From NCBI GenBank assembly GCA_009779335.1, contig WREM01000029.1:1-9466 (forward strand): DNA of 9,466 nt. The letters run 5' to 3'. A program made the translations under genes and the position numbers. This DNA comes from Streptococcaceae bacterium. Lineage in GTDB: Bacteria > Bacillota > Bacilli > Lactobacillales > Streptococcaceae. The notes under the pieces are model-generated. The model was given only the letters and a program-made list of their open reading frames with translations, was not told where the DNA came from and ran no database searches. Positions 1 to 5,730 of this stretch are shown here, piece after piece; the first letter of the stretch is position 1, and each line of letters opens with the position of its first letter.

Positions 1-1761
1 AAATCTGCTGTAGGTCAATTTCAGAGTGATTTGAATTCAATGAATCTATCAAAAATCTATGGTTTTCCTAATCAGGGGCAAGTAAGATTTACAGAGATAG
101 ATTTCAAGAAAGGGGTATCGGATCAAGAGAAAAATTATTTAACTACGAATGGTTTTGTCAAAATAAATCAAACTAATCTTGTTCAAAAAGTAAATAGTTC
201 CTTTTATTCTTTTTTGATAGTGCTTATAAAACTTCTTTCGTTTTTCCTTGGTTTCATTATTCTTGTTTTTTGGTTCACTTTTATTATCAAATATGTGGAT
301 AAAAATGAAAAGAAAATTGCACTTCTTAAGTTATTTGGTGCAAGTAAAGTAGAAATTATTAAAACATATTTATTTATAAATCGTAAAATATTTTTACAAA
401 CAATATCTGAGCTTGGCGGGTTATTCCTAGTTATTAATTTGGTAGATTTACTTTTTTATCATCAGAATATTTGGGTGCCTTCAGTAATAATCATTGTTCT
501 TTCTGCACTAACAGTTATTATCAGTTTTTCAGCTATTTTTTATCTGAAATTGATAAGAATAAAAAATAGGAAAATATTGAAGCTAATTTGGATATTTATA
601 GGGGCAATAATATTTGGAATATTAGCAATCTCTGTTTATTGGTGGAGTTTGATTGTAATAGTGATTGGATTATTTTGGTATTTATTATATCGAAAAAACC
701 TTATGCTAAAAAGTATTTTTAAACCAAGTATTCTTAGCATTTCAATAGCACTTTCAGCGATTTTGGCAGTAATTTCAGTTATTTTTATTCTTTTTTCTGC
801 AAGTTACCAATTTACAGCAAATAGCAAAGAACTTTTTGTTAAAACTTCTTTACCACAAGAATTGATGTTCGGAAATAAATCTGAACCACTTGATGTAAAA
901 AAATATCCCAGTATTGAGGAACATCATATTATTAAACCAGTTTCAGGAATTCAATTTGAAAAACAAACTTATTTTCCTTACATTACTTCAACAAAATTAG
1001 ATTATTATAAAACTTATAATTTACAGGGGAAATCTTATACATCTCAATCAGTATTAGTTGGGCTTGCTCTTGCCAATCAGATGAAAGTACACGTGGGTGA
1101 TACTATCTCATTTAATGGAAAGAAAGAAATAGTAAGCAATATTGTTAATACAGCCGATGAAGGAGGATATGTAATTTATCTTTCAGATAATAAATATAAA
1201 GAAATCTATGGGAATTTAGGGACAAATTTTTATTTGACAAATTTATCAAAATCAGAGTTATCCAACGAGTTAGGCTCAACGCTCTATAATAAGATAAATA
1301 TTGTTACAGGACAAGATTTACAGAAATATTATAGTTCGACAGTAACGATGATTTTTTCTATGATTCTAGTAATTTCTATTATCATTCTTATTGTAGCAAT
1401 GATATTGAGTTACCAAATCATTGATTTGGCAATTAAAGAAGTTAAAAAAGAAATTAATATCTTACGTGGCTTTGGTTTGAATTTTAAAGAATATTTGATT
1501 GTCTTTTCTCAACAATTTATTTTCATAGTTGCTACAAGTATTTGTTTGGCTTCATATTTAATTATGATATTTAGTAATACTATTTCACGCATGATTTTGA
1601 ATCAAGCACAGTTTTGGCTAATAATTAAAATCACACTTCCAATCATTGTTGCCTTATTTATTTTACTCATGTTAGCTTTTATTGTTTCTATTTTTCTTAA
1701 TTATCGGACAATGAAGAAAATGAGTATTTACCAACAATATTTAGAAACATTTAGGGAGTAA
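1..1761 (+). CDS. FtsX-like permease, bacteriocin-associated integral membrane (DUF1430-type) protein, 5' end missing
   Basis: The frame is open from the first base, so the true start lies upstream; 586 residues are visible. Numbering from the first codon, about eight or nine hydrophobic segments can be seen: near 67-98, 122-152, 157-185, 192-230 (probably two), 244-267, 446-473, 505-529 and 540-566. Two short basic loops resemble FtsX coupling segments: around 101-121 (KKIALLKLFGAS) and 479-500 (KKEINILRGFG). Between them, residues about 268-445 form an extracytoplasmic domain with a MacB/FtsX-like patch at 350-371 (VLVGLALANQ...VGDTISF). A probable extracellular region precedes the first visible helix. 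This layout fits the roughly 650-700 residue family often found near lactococcin 972-type bacteriocins and proposed, not proven, to act in immunity or export. About 80-110 N-terminal residues seem to be missing. No ATPase is visible; a partner ATPase would be upstream. The family assignment is from pattern recognition; a generic ABC permease is the alternative. Confidence 0.7.
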   Translation, partial: KSAVGQFQSDLNSMNLSKIYGFPNQGQVRFTEIDFKKGVSDQEKNYLTTNGFVKINQTNLVQKVNSSFYSFLIVLIKLLSFFLGFIILVFWFTFIIKYVDKNEKKIALLKLFGASKVEIIKTYLFINRKIFLQTISELGGLFLVINLVDLLFYHQNIWVPSVIIIVLSALTVIISFSAIFYLKLIRIKNRKILKLIWIFIGAIIFGILAISVYWWSLIVIVIGLFWYLLYRKNLMLKSIFKPSILSISIALSAILAVISVIFILFSASYQFTANSKELFVKTSLPQELMFGNKSEPLDVKKYPSIEEHHIIKPVSGIQFEKQTYFPYITSTKLDYYKTYNLQGKSYTSQSVLVGLALANQMKVHVGDTISFNGKKEIVSNIVNTADEGGYVIYLSDNKYKEIYGNLGTNFYLTNLSKSELSNELGSTLYNKINIVTGQDLQKYYSSTVTMIFSMILVISIIILIVAMILSYQIIDLAIKEVKKEINILRGFGLNFKEYLIVFSQQFIFIVATSICLASYLIMIFSNTISRMILNQAQFWLIIKITLPIIVALFILLMLAFIVSIFLNYRTMKKMSIYQQYLETFRE

Positions 1762-1764
1762 AAA

Positions 1765-2667
1765 ATGGATTGTTATATTCAAAATATCAATAGAATTTTA
1801 GGAAAAGACATAAAAACCTACGAACTTTCTTTTTTAAGCAATTATTCGATTTCTAGGTATTGGGAAGATATGAAAGCTGCTAAATCTTTTCAGACACCTT
1901 ATATCTATAATTCAAGGCTTATCAATATAGATGATATTCAACAACTTTATTCAAATTTAGAATATAAAAAATTTGATAATTTTGAAAATTTTTACAACTT
2001 TATTTTTATGAATCATCAAAAATATGATATTTCTGTCAGATTGGATATGTTCTATCTTAATATAAAACATAAATCACACATGGGGGCTCATTTCATCACG
2101 ATTGATTCAGTGACAGAAAATAAAATTATATTTTTTGATACTTTTCTTAAAAAAACGGAATTAAGTAAAAATGTTTTTCAACAATCAGTAGAAGACAAGA
2201 AAGCGAAAATGTCTTTTGATTATATTGTTGTTTGGACACGAAAAGAAGAAAAACAACATTTGCTAATAAATAAAATTCTTATTGAGAAAAATATACGGAA
2301 ACGTATTGACTTACTAGAAAAGATCCAGTCTGATTTTGAGGAAGCAAAAGCTGTTAATCTTATAGATAATCGGATAGTATCTCTGTGTATTAAACACTCT
2401 CTTGTAGCTATGGGAATTGCTGATTTTTATCATGCAAATGGTCGATTAGAAAATGTTTTATTTATTCGAAAATACTTTTCATTTATAAAGAGTATTCCCT
2501 TTCTGAAAGTTGTGTTGAAATATAGAAGACTAAATAAAAAATATGTACAAAAATTGAAGAATAAAAAGATAGAAATGAGTGATTGGCATAATTTCATCGA
2601 AGAATATATGATAATTATTTTCTATGAGATTACTTGCTATAGAAATTTAATAGGACAGAAATTATAG
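1765..2667 (+). CDS. BtrH/C39-like cysteine hydrolase or acyltransferase domain protein
   Basis: This 300-residue soluble protein has no signal peptide or clear membrane span. The N-terminal half resembles the BtrH N-terminal (papain/C39-like) fold: a cysteine at residue 3 (MDCYIQNINR), the segment VRLDMFYLNI at 91-100, then GAHFITIDSV at 107-116 and FFDTF at 123-127. C3, H109 and D125 would form a Cys-His-Asp triad, and the 16-residue His-Asp spacing matches that of the C39 bacteriocin-leader peptidases. BtrH itself moves an acyl group from a carrier protein, so either acyl transfer or peptide cleavage is possible. The C-terminal half (about 165-300) is helical, charged and unrecognised. The start follows GGGAG (1754-1758) by six bases. 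It lies one codon after the stop of the permease gene, in the same frame, so the protein cannot extend further upstream. The gene very probably shares a transcript with both neighbours. Function is inferred; the substrate is unknown. Confidence 0.6.
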   Translation: MDCYIQNINRILGKDIKTYELSFLSNYSISRYWEDMKAAKSFQTPYIYNSRLINIDDIQQLYSNLEYKKFDNFENFYNFIFMNHQKYDISVRLDMFYLNIKHKSHMGAHFITIDSVTENKIIFFDTFLKKTELSKNVFQQSVEDKKAKMSFDYIVVWTRKEEKQHLLINKILIEKNIRKRIDLLEKIQSDFEEAKAVNLIDNRIVSLCIKHSLVAMGIADFYHANGRLENVLFIRKYFSFIKSIPFLKVVLKYRRLNKKYVQKLKNKKIEMSDWHNFIEEYMIIIFYEITCYRNLIGQKL

Positions 2668-2671
2668 GAGG
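2666..2671 (+). promoter_or_regulatory. Ribosome binding site AGGAGG overlapping the preceding stop
   Basis: A perfect AGGAGG begins inside the TAG stop (2665-2667) of the BtrH-like gene and lies four bases before the ATG at 2676. It fixes the start of the M50 protease gene and suggests coupled translation of the two genes. Confidence 0.8.
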
Positions 2672-2675
2672 TTTT

Positions 2676-3461
2676 ATGGCAACCACAGTAAAAAATGTGG
2701 GTCATTTCAGTAAAAAGTATGATTACATTCAAACTAATGATGATAGTTATTTCTTGATTGATAAATCTACTCTTTCGCAAGTAGATAGAGTTGACATAAT
2801 AGGAGAAGAAGTTCCATCAAAATTCAATAGAGAAAAAAATAAAAGCAAACAAATTCAGTTGACTGGTGTCAGTCTTATTTGTTATTTGTCTATCTGCTTT
2901 ATTTTAACTTGGGTTTTTAGAAAAAATGTTTTTTTCATTATCTTTCTATGGTCATCTACCTTACATGAATTTTCTCATATTCTTACAGCTATTCGGATAA
3001 AGAGTTTTAATATTTGGTGTGGATTTGGTATCAAATATTTTATTTTTCCAATTATTTATGTAAGTAACAAAGATATTTACAAAAAAAGTAAAAATCAGCG
3101 TATTCTTTACTATTCTGCAGGGGTTCTATTTAATTTGTCTCTAGCGGTTATATGTGCAACGATAATTTATTTATTTCATATTAATAATCTAATTTTGCAA
3201 TTAATAATGATTATTAATTTCAGTATGGGTATGTTTAATCTTTATCCTTTTATGTTTACAGATGGGTTTAATGTTTTCAGAGAACTTACTGAAAGGTATG
3301 ATTTAAGAGAAATTCTAGTGCAAAATCGATTTAATCTTAAAAAATTGTCTCATAAAGGAAAATTTTATTTAATTTATGGCATATTCAGTTTAGGGACTTT
3401 TGTTATTTCAATTATGCTATTAATTACACAAATAATTAAACAAATAATCAGCCTAGGCTGA
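2676..3461 (+). CDS. M50 family (site-2-protease-type) membrane zinc metalloprotease
   Basis: This 261-residue protein has a soluble N-terminal part (1-60) and membrane segments near 62-81, 84-104, 118-130, 145-167, 171-192 and 231-256. The zinc-protease motif HEFSH (97-101, fitting HExxH) sits in a hydrophobic segment. A second M50 signature, NLYPFMFTDGF (188-198), carries D196 as the likely third zinc ligand. The intervening SAGVLFNLSLA (147-157) matches the conserved G-x3-N helix of the family. All catalytic residues are present, so the enzyme looks active and would cut a substrate within or near the membrane. M50 proteases of this size occur in modified-peptide clusters such as the Bacillus yyd locus, where YydH is an M50 member. 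The neighbouring permease and BtrH-like protein point the same way. The role in peptide maturation is inferred; regulated proteolysis of an anti-sigma factor or signal peptide is an alternative. The stop codon lies within the terminator palindrome. Confidence 0.8.
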   Translation: MATTVKNVGHFSKKYDYIQTNDDSYFLIDKSTLSQVDRVDIIGEEVPSKFNREKNKSKQIQLTGVSLICYLSICFILTWVFRKNVFFIIFLWSSTLHEFSHILTAIRIKSFNIWCGFGIKYFIFPIIYVSNKDIYKKSKNQRILYYSAGVLFNLSLAVICATIIYLFHINNLILQLIMIINFSMGMFNLYPFMFTDGFNVFRELTERYDLREILVQNRFNLKKLSHKGKFYLIYGIFSLGTFVISIMLLITQIIKQIISLG

Positions 3462-3475
3462 TTATTTGTTTCCCT
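3438..3475 (+). terminator. Probable intrinsic terminator: 34-nt perfect palindrome
   Basis: Positions 3438-3471 form a perfect palindrome centred on CCTAGG. As RNA, the core stem AATCAGC/GCTGATT closes a four-base CUAG loop, with A-rich sequence on the 5' side and a U-rich 3' side (ATTTGTTT). The last codons and TGA stop (3459-3461) of the M50 protease gene lie inside it. Its symmetry could also allow termination on the minus strand. It should separate the accessory genes from the ATP synthase operon. Confidence 0.7.
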
Positions 3476-3487
3476 TTCACTCCAAAT

Positions 3488-3565
3488 AAATTTGTGAAAT
3501 TCTTTCTTCCATTAATGAAAAAATAGTGCAAAAATGCTTGTATCACCTGAACAAAATTTGTGAAA
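3488..3565 (+). repeat. Two copies of a 12-mer, AAATTTGTGAAA
   Basis: Identical 12-base copies lie at 3488-3499 and 3554-3565, 66 bases apart, upstream of the ATP synthase promoter. Each contains TTGTGAA, one half of the Rex operator consensus, and a related TTGCGAA occurs at 3642-3648. Neither upstream copy has a matching TTCACAA half. The sequence is AT-rich, so chance recurrence is possible. Apart from these repeats, the promoter and the palindromes, I see no gene in 3462-3677. Confidence 0.45.
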
Positions 3566-3595
3566 AAATAAGGTAAAAATAATCTGTGTTTTCCT

Positions 3596-3624
3596 TTGAC
3601 TTTAATAGAAAATAGGTCTATAAT
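3596..3624 (+). promoter_or_regulatory. Sigma-A promoter of the ATP synthase operon
   Basis: The -35 box TTGACT (3596-3601) and the -10 box TATAAT (3619-3624) are separated by exactly 17 bases, close to the vegetative consensus. Transcription should start near 3631, giving an untranslated leader of about 47 bases before atpE. A second TATAAT at 3633-3638 has no good -35 box at the right distance. No other convincing promoter is seen in the later gaps of the operon, so this probably drives the whole operon. Confidence 0.85.
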
Positions 3625-3641
3625 TGCCTATGTATAATAAT

Positions 3642-3659
3642 TTGCGAAATTTCGCACAA
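3642..3659. promoter_or_regulatory. Operator-like inverted repeat, possible Rex site, at the start of the atp transcript
   Basis: TTGCGAAATTTCGCACAA matches the Rex consensus TTGTGAA-N4-TTCACAA at 11 of 14 defined positions (left half 6/7, right half 5/7). A 14-base perfect palindrome, TGCGAAATTTCGCA, occupies 3643-3656. The site lies 18-35 bases after the -10 box, where a bound repressor would block transcription. In RNA the palindrome could instead form a small leader hairpin ahead of the atpE ribosome binding site. The regulator is inferred from motif similarity only. Confidence 0.4.
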
Positions 3660-3666
3660 TATAGAA

Positions 3667-3671
3667 AGAGG
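3667..3671 (+). promoter_or_regulatory. atpE ribosome binding site
   Basis: AGAGG, within GAAAGAGG, lies six bases before the ATG at 3678. It decides the start: the in-frame ATG at 3630 coincides with the predicted transcription start and has no Shine-Dalgarno sequence, and an in-frame TTG at 3624 overlaps the -10 box. Confidence 0.75.
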
Positions 3672-3677
3672 TCTTTT

Positions 3678-3890
3678 ATGGATATTACATTGAACGCACT
3701 CAAAGCAGTTGCGATTGGTATTGGTGCTGCGGGTGCCGCTATTGGTGATGGTATTGTCGTGGCTGCGTTTATCAACGCAATCGCCCGTCAACCTGAGATG
3801 GAGGGTAAACTCCGTACAAATATGTTCCTTGGTATCGGTCTTGCCGAAGGGATGTTTTTCGTGGCCTTGGCTATGGCCTTCGTCTTCTAA
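3678..3890 (+). CDS. atpE: F-type ATP synthase subunit c (proteolipid ring)
   Basis: This 70-residue hairpin protein forms the rotating c-ring of Fo. Helix 1 (about 5-33) carries the glycine-rich packing motif GIGAAGAAIGDG (14-25). The polar loop ARQPE (36-40) contacts gamma and epsilon. Helix 2 (about 46-70) carries the essential ion-binding carboxylate E57 in GLAEGMFF. Sodium-type rings usually have Ser or Thr after this glutamate and Gln in helix 1; here the residues are G58 and D24, so proton coupling is expected. D24 gives a second acidic residue near the binding site, as in streptococci. The gene is the first of the operon, as usual in streptococci and lactococci, which may help make the many c copies needed per enzyme. 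The chosen start gives the normal family length; longer upstream starts would overlap the promoter. Confidence 0.96.
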   Translation: MDITLNALKAVAIGIGAAGAAIGDGIVVAAFINAIARQPEMEGKLRTNMFLGIGLAEGMFFVALAMAFVF

Positions 3891-3921
3891 TAAGAATGCA
3901 CAAATCGTTTAATTATTAGAA
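3885..3921 (+). repeat. Inverted repeat between atpE and atpB
   Basis: TTCTAATAA (3885-3893) and TTATTAGAA (3913-3921) can form a nine-pair stem with a 19-base loop. It covers the atpE stop codon and ends one base before the atpB Shine-Dalgarno sequence AAGGAGG (3923-3929). Eight of the nine pairs are A-U, so it is weak. This is the longest gap within the operon (46 bases). It could modestly affect mRNA processing or atpB translation, or be chance. Confidence 0.3.
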
Positions 3922-3936
3922 TAAGGAGGAACTCGT

Positions 3937-4659
3937 ATGGAACAAAATCCCGTACTACACATAGGTTCGCTTTATTTCTCGGCAACATTGCTTTATATGT
4001 CAATGCTAACGATGATTATCGTGTTTGGATTGACTTTTTGGGCAAGTCGTAGAATGGCTGTTCGACCTACGGGTAAACAAAATGTCTTAGAGTACGTCAT
4101 CGAGTTGACAAATGGTATAGGTAAAGAAAACCTTGGTAACCGTGAAGCTCCTCGTTTCTCACTCTTGAACTTTGTTCTATTTTCTTTCCTACTCATTTCC
4201 AATAACATTGGTCTGATGACACGTATTGTTATTCCTAAGAATGGTGTGGATTTAAGCTATTGGTCATCGCCAACAGCTAACTCATCCTTTACCTTGACTC
4301 TTGCAGTTCTCATCATGTTACTTGCCAACTTTGTTGGGGTAGCTAAGTTTGGATTTGGAAAGTATGTCAAGAATTCATTCATCAAGCCCCCTGCATTCAT
4401 GATTCCCTTGAATATCATTGAAGAGTTTACCAATACTTTATCATTGGGTCTTCGGATTTATGGGAATATCATGGCAGGAGAAGTCATGCTTGGTTTGATC
4501 TGTAATTTAGGACTTATCGGTTACTGGTCAATGCCTATTGGTATAATACTGGGTGTATTATGGATTGCATTCTCGATTTTCATTTCAAGTTTGCAAGCTT
4601 ATGTATTTGTCCTTTTGACAAATATTTACATCAGTCATAAAATTTTAGAAGAACACTAG
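3937..4659 (+). CDS. atpB: F-type ATP synthase subunit a
   Basis: This 240-residue integral membrane stator protein supplies the two half-channels through which protons reach and leave the c-ring. About five hydrophobic segments are visible, near 12-36, 75-97, 116-138, 150-190 and 198-235. The essential arginine is R173 in the hallmark LSLGLRIYGNIMAGE (168-182). The last helix carries Q220 in SSLQAYVFVLLTNIYIS, matching the conserved Gln of the family. The conserved loop before the third segment reads SSPTANSSFTL (110-120), with N115 where many homologues have Asp. The length is typical for Firmicutes. The ATG follows a strong AAGGAGG (3923-3929) by seven bases, and atpF begins 16 bases after the stop. 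The protein works with c for ion translocation and with b for the stator. Confidence 0.96.
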   Translation: MEQNPVLHIGSLYFSATLLYMSMLTMIIVFGLTFWASRRMAVRPTGKQNVLEYVIELTNGIGKENLGNREAPRFSLLNFVLFSFLLISNNIGLMTRIVIPKNGVDLSYWSSPTANSSFTLTLAVLIMLLANFVGVAKFGFGKYVKNSFIKPPAFMIPLNIIEEFTNTLSLGLRIYGNIMAGEVMLGLICNLGLIGYWSMPIGIILGVLWIAFSIFISSLQAYVFVLLTNIYISHKILEEH

Positions 4660-4675
4660 GAAAGGAGTAGAATTT

Positions 4676-5179
4676 ATGATGACACTTTTATCAGCTGCTC
4701 CAAATACAGTTTTAGGTAATATCATTATTGCCAGCTTATCATTCATCATTGTGATTGTATTGATTCGTACATTTGCTTGGAAAAATATCACAAGCATTTT
4801 TGAAGAACGTGCCAATAAAATTAACAAAGATATTGATACAGCAGAAGCTGCAAAAAATGAAGCAGAAGAATTAGTAAAACAACGTACAGAAGAACTTGCA
4901 GGTTCAAAAGCTGAAGCTGCAGGAATCATAGAAACAGCTAATGATACAGCCAATCAAAACCGTGCCAAAATCTTAGCTACTGCAAATGATGAGGCTTCTG
5001 CTACAAAACAACGTGTAAAAGAAGAGATTGAACAGGAACGTAAGGAAGCACTTCACTCTGTTAAGGGCGATGTTGCGGACATCTCTGTTGCAATTGCTGA
5101 AAAACTCATCGGACAATCCCTTGACAAATCAGCACAATCTCAACTTATTGATAGCTATTTAGCTAAACTTGGAGAGTAG
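4676..5179 (+). CDS. atpF: F-type ATP synthase subunit b (peripheral stalk)
   Basis: This 167-residue protein has one N-terminal membrane helix (about 11-33) and a long, charged, alanine- and glutamate-rich helical domain (about 40-150) that would dimerise as the right-handed coiled coil of the stator. The segment FAWKNITSIFEERANKI (33-49) just after the membrane helix is typical of b subunits. The C-terminal part (VADISVAIAEKLIGQSLDKS) matches the delta-binding end of the family. Two consecutive ATG codons occur at 4676 and 4679; AAAGGAG (4661-4667) lies eight bases before the first, which I prefer. It joins subunit a in the membrane to delta and alpha at the top of F1. Only eight bases separate its stop from the atpH start. 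Confidence 0.95.
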   Translation: MMTLLSAAPNTVLGNIIIASLSFIIVIVLIRTFAWKNITSIFEERANKINKDIDTAEAAKNEAEELVKQRTEELAGSKAEAAGIIETANDTANQNRAKILATANDEASATKQRVKEEIEQERKEALHSVKGDVADISVAIAEKLIGQSLDKSAQSQLIDSYLAKLGE

Positions 5180-5187
5180 GTGACTTA

Positions 5188-5715
5188 ATGACTACAGTCA
5201 ATGCTCAAAAATACAGTAAAGCTCTATTAGAAGTCGCACAAGAAAAAAATCAGTTGGAAGCCATATTGGCAGAGGTCAATGAACTTAATCAACTTTTTCA
5301 TGACAATAATTTAGATCAGTTTTTCTCTAATGAGGTTTATTCATTTGAAGCTAAATCACAAGTGATTGATACGTTGCAGAAGACAGCTTCTGACATTATG
5401 AAAAACTTCCTCTCAACTGTGCGTGCCAATGGTCGCATGACTGAATTATCTGCTATCTTTGCTGAAATTAAAAACACAGCAGACGAGATGTTTAAGATTG
5501 CTCAGGTTGAAGTCCTATCAAGTGTGGCACTCACACCTGAACAAATCAGTCAGTTTGAGAAGATGGCAAAAGCTAAATTTGATCTTAATGAAGCAAAAAT
5601 CATTAATACTGTAGATGAAAAAATCCTAGGTGGTTTCTCAATCGAGAGTCGTGGGAAAATTATTGATGCTACAGTAAAAACACAACTAGCGAAAATCGCT
5701 AAAGAAATAATATAG
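5188..5715 (+). CDS. atpH: F-type ATP synthase subunit delta (OSCP homologue)
   Basis: This soluble 175-residue protein has a helical N-terminal domain (about 1-105) that caps the alpha subunits. Its C-terminal domain carries the delta/OSCP signature region DEKILGGFSIESRGKIID (143-160). It connects the b dimer to the alpha3-beta3 head and prevents futile rotation. Length and domain order are normal. The ribosome binding site is less clear than for the other genes: AGGTGA (5178-5183) overlaps the atpF stop and lies only four bases before the ATG, while GGAGAG (5171-5176) is 11 bases away. Translational coupling with atpF is therefore likely. Confidence 0.95.
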   Translation: MTTVNAQKYSKALLEVAQEKNQLEAILAEVNELNQLFHDNNLDQFFSNEVYSFEAKSQVIDTLQKTASDIMKNFLSTVRANGRMTELSAIFAEIKNTADEMFKIAQVEVLSSVALTPEQISQFEKMAKAKFDLNEAKIINTVDEKILGGFSIESRGKIIDATVKTQLAKIAKEII

Positions 5716-5722
5716 AAGGGAG
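5716..5722 (+). promoter_or_regulatory. Ribosome binding site that sets the TTG start of atpA
   Basis: AAGGGAG directly follows the atpH stop and lies eight bases before TTG at 5731. No ATG occurs in frame until residue 48, well inside the conserved N-terminal domain, so TTG is the start. Confidence 0.85.
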
Positions 5723-5730
5723 CAAATCTT

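Noticed and set aside
3495..3562. Tiny frames such as VKFFLPLMKK and MLVSPEQNL as possible signalling or precursor peptides
   Set aside because: They have only 9-10 codons, no Shine-Dalgarno sequence, and no recognisable regulator gene beside them.
3633..3638. Second TATAAT as an alternative -10 box
   Set aside because: No suitable -35 sequence lies 16-18 bases upstream and the TG before it is not in the extended -10 position.
3624..3677. An 18-residue N-terminal extension of subunit c beginning at TTG 3624 or ATG 3630
   Set aside because: These codons overlap the -10 box or the predicted transcription start and have no ribosome binding site; the ATG at 3678 gives normal family length.
4645..4953. 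Minus-strand open frame of about 100 codons over atpF
   Set aside because: It is antisense to a well-supported gene, has no matching domain, and arises from the repetitive Ala/Glu codons of the coiled coil.
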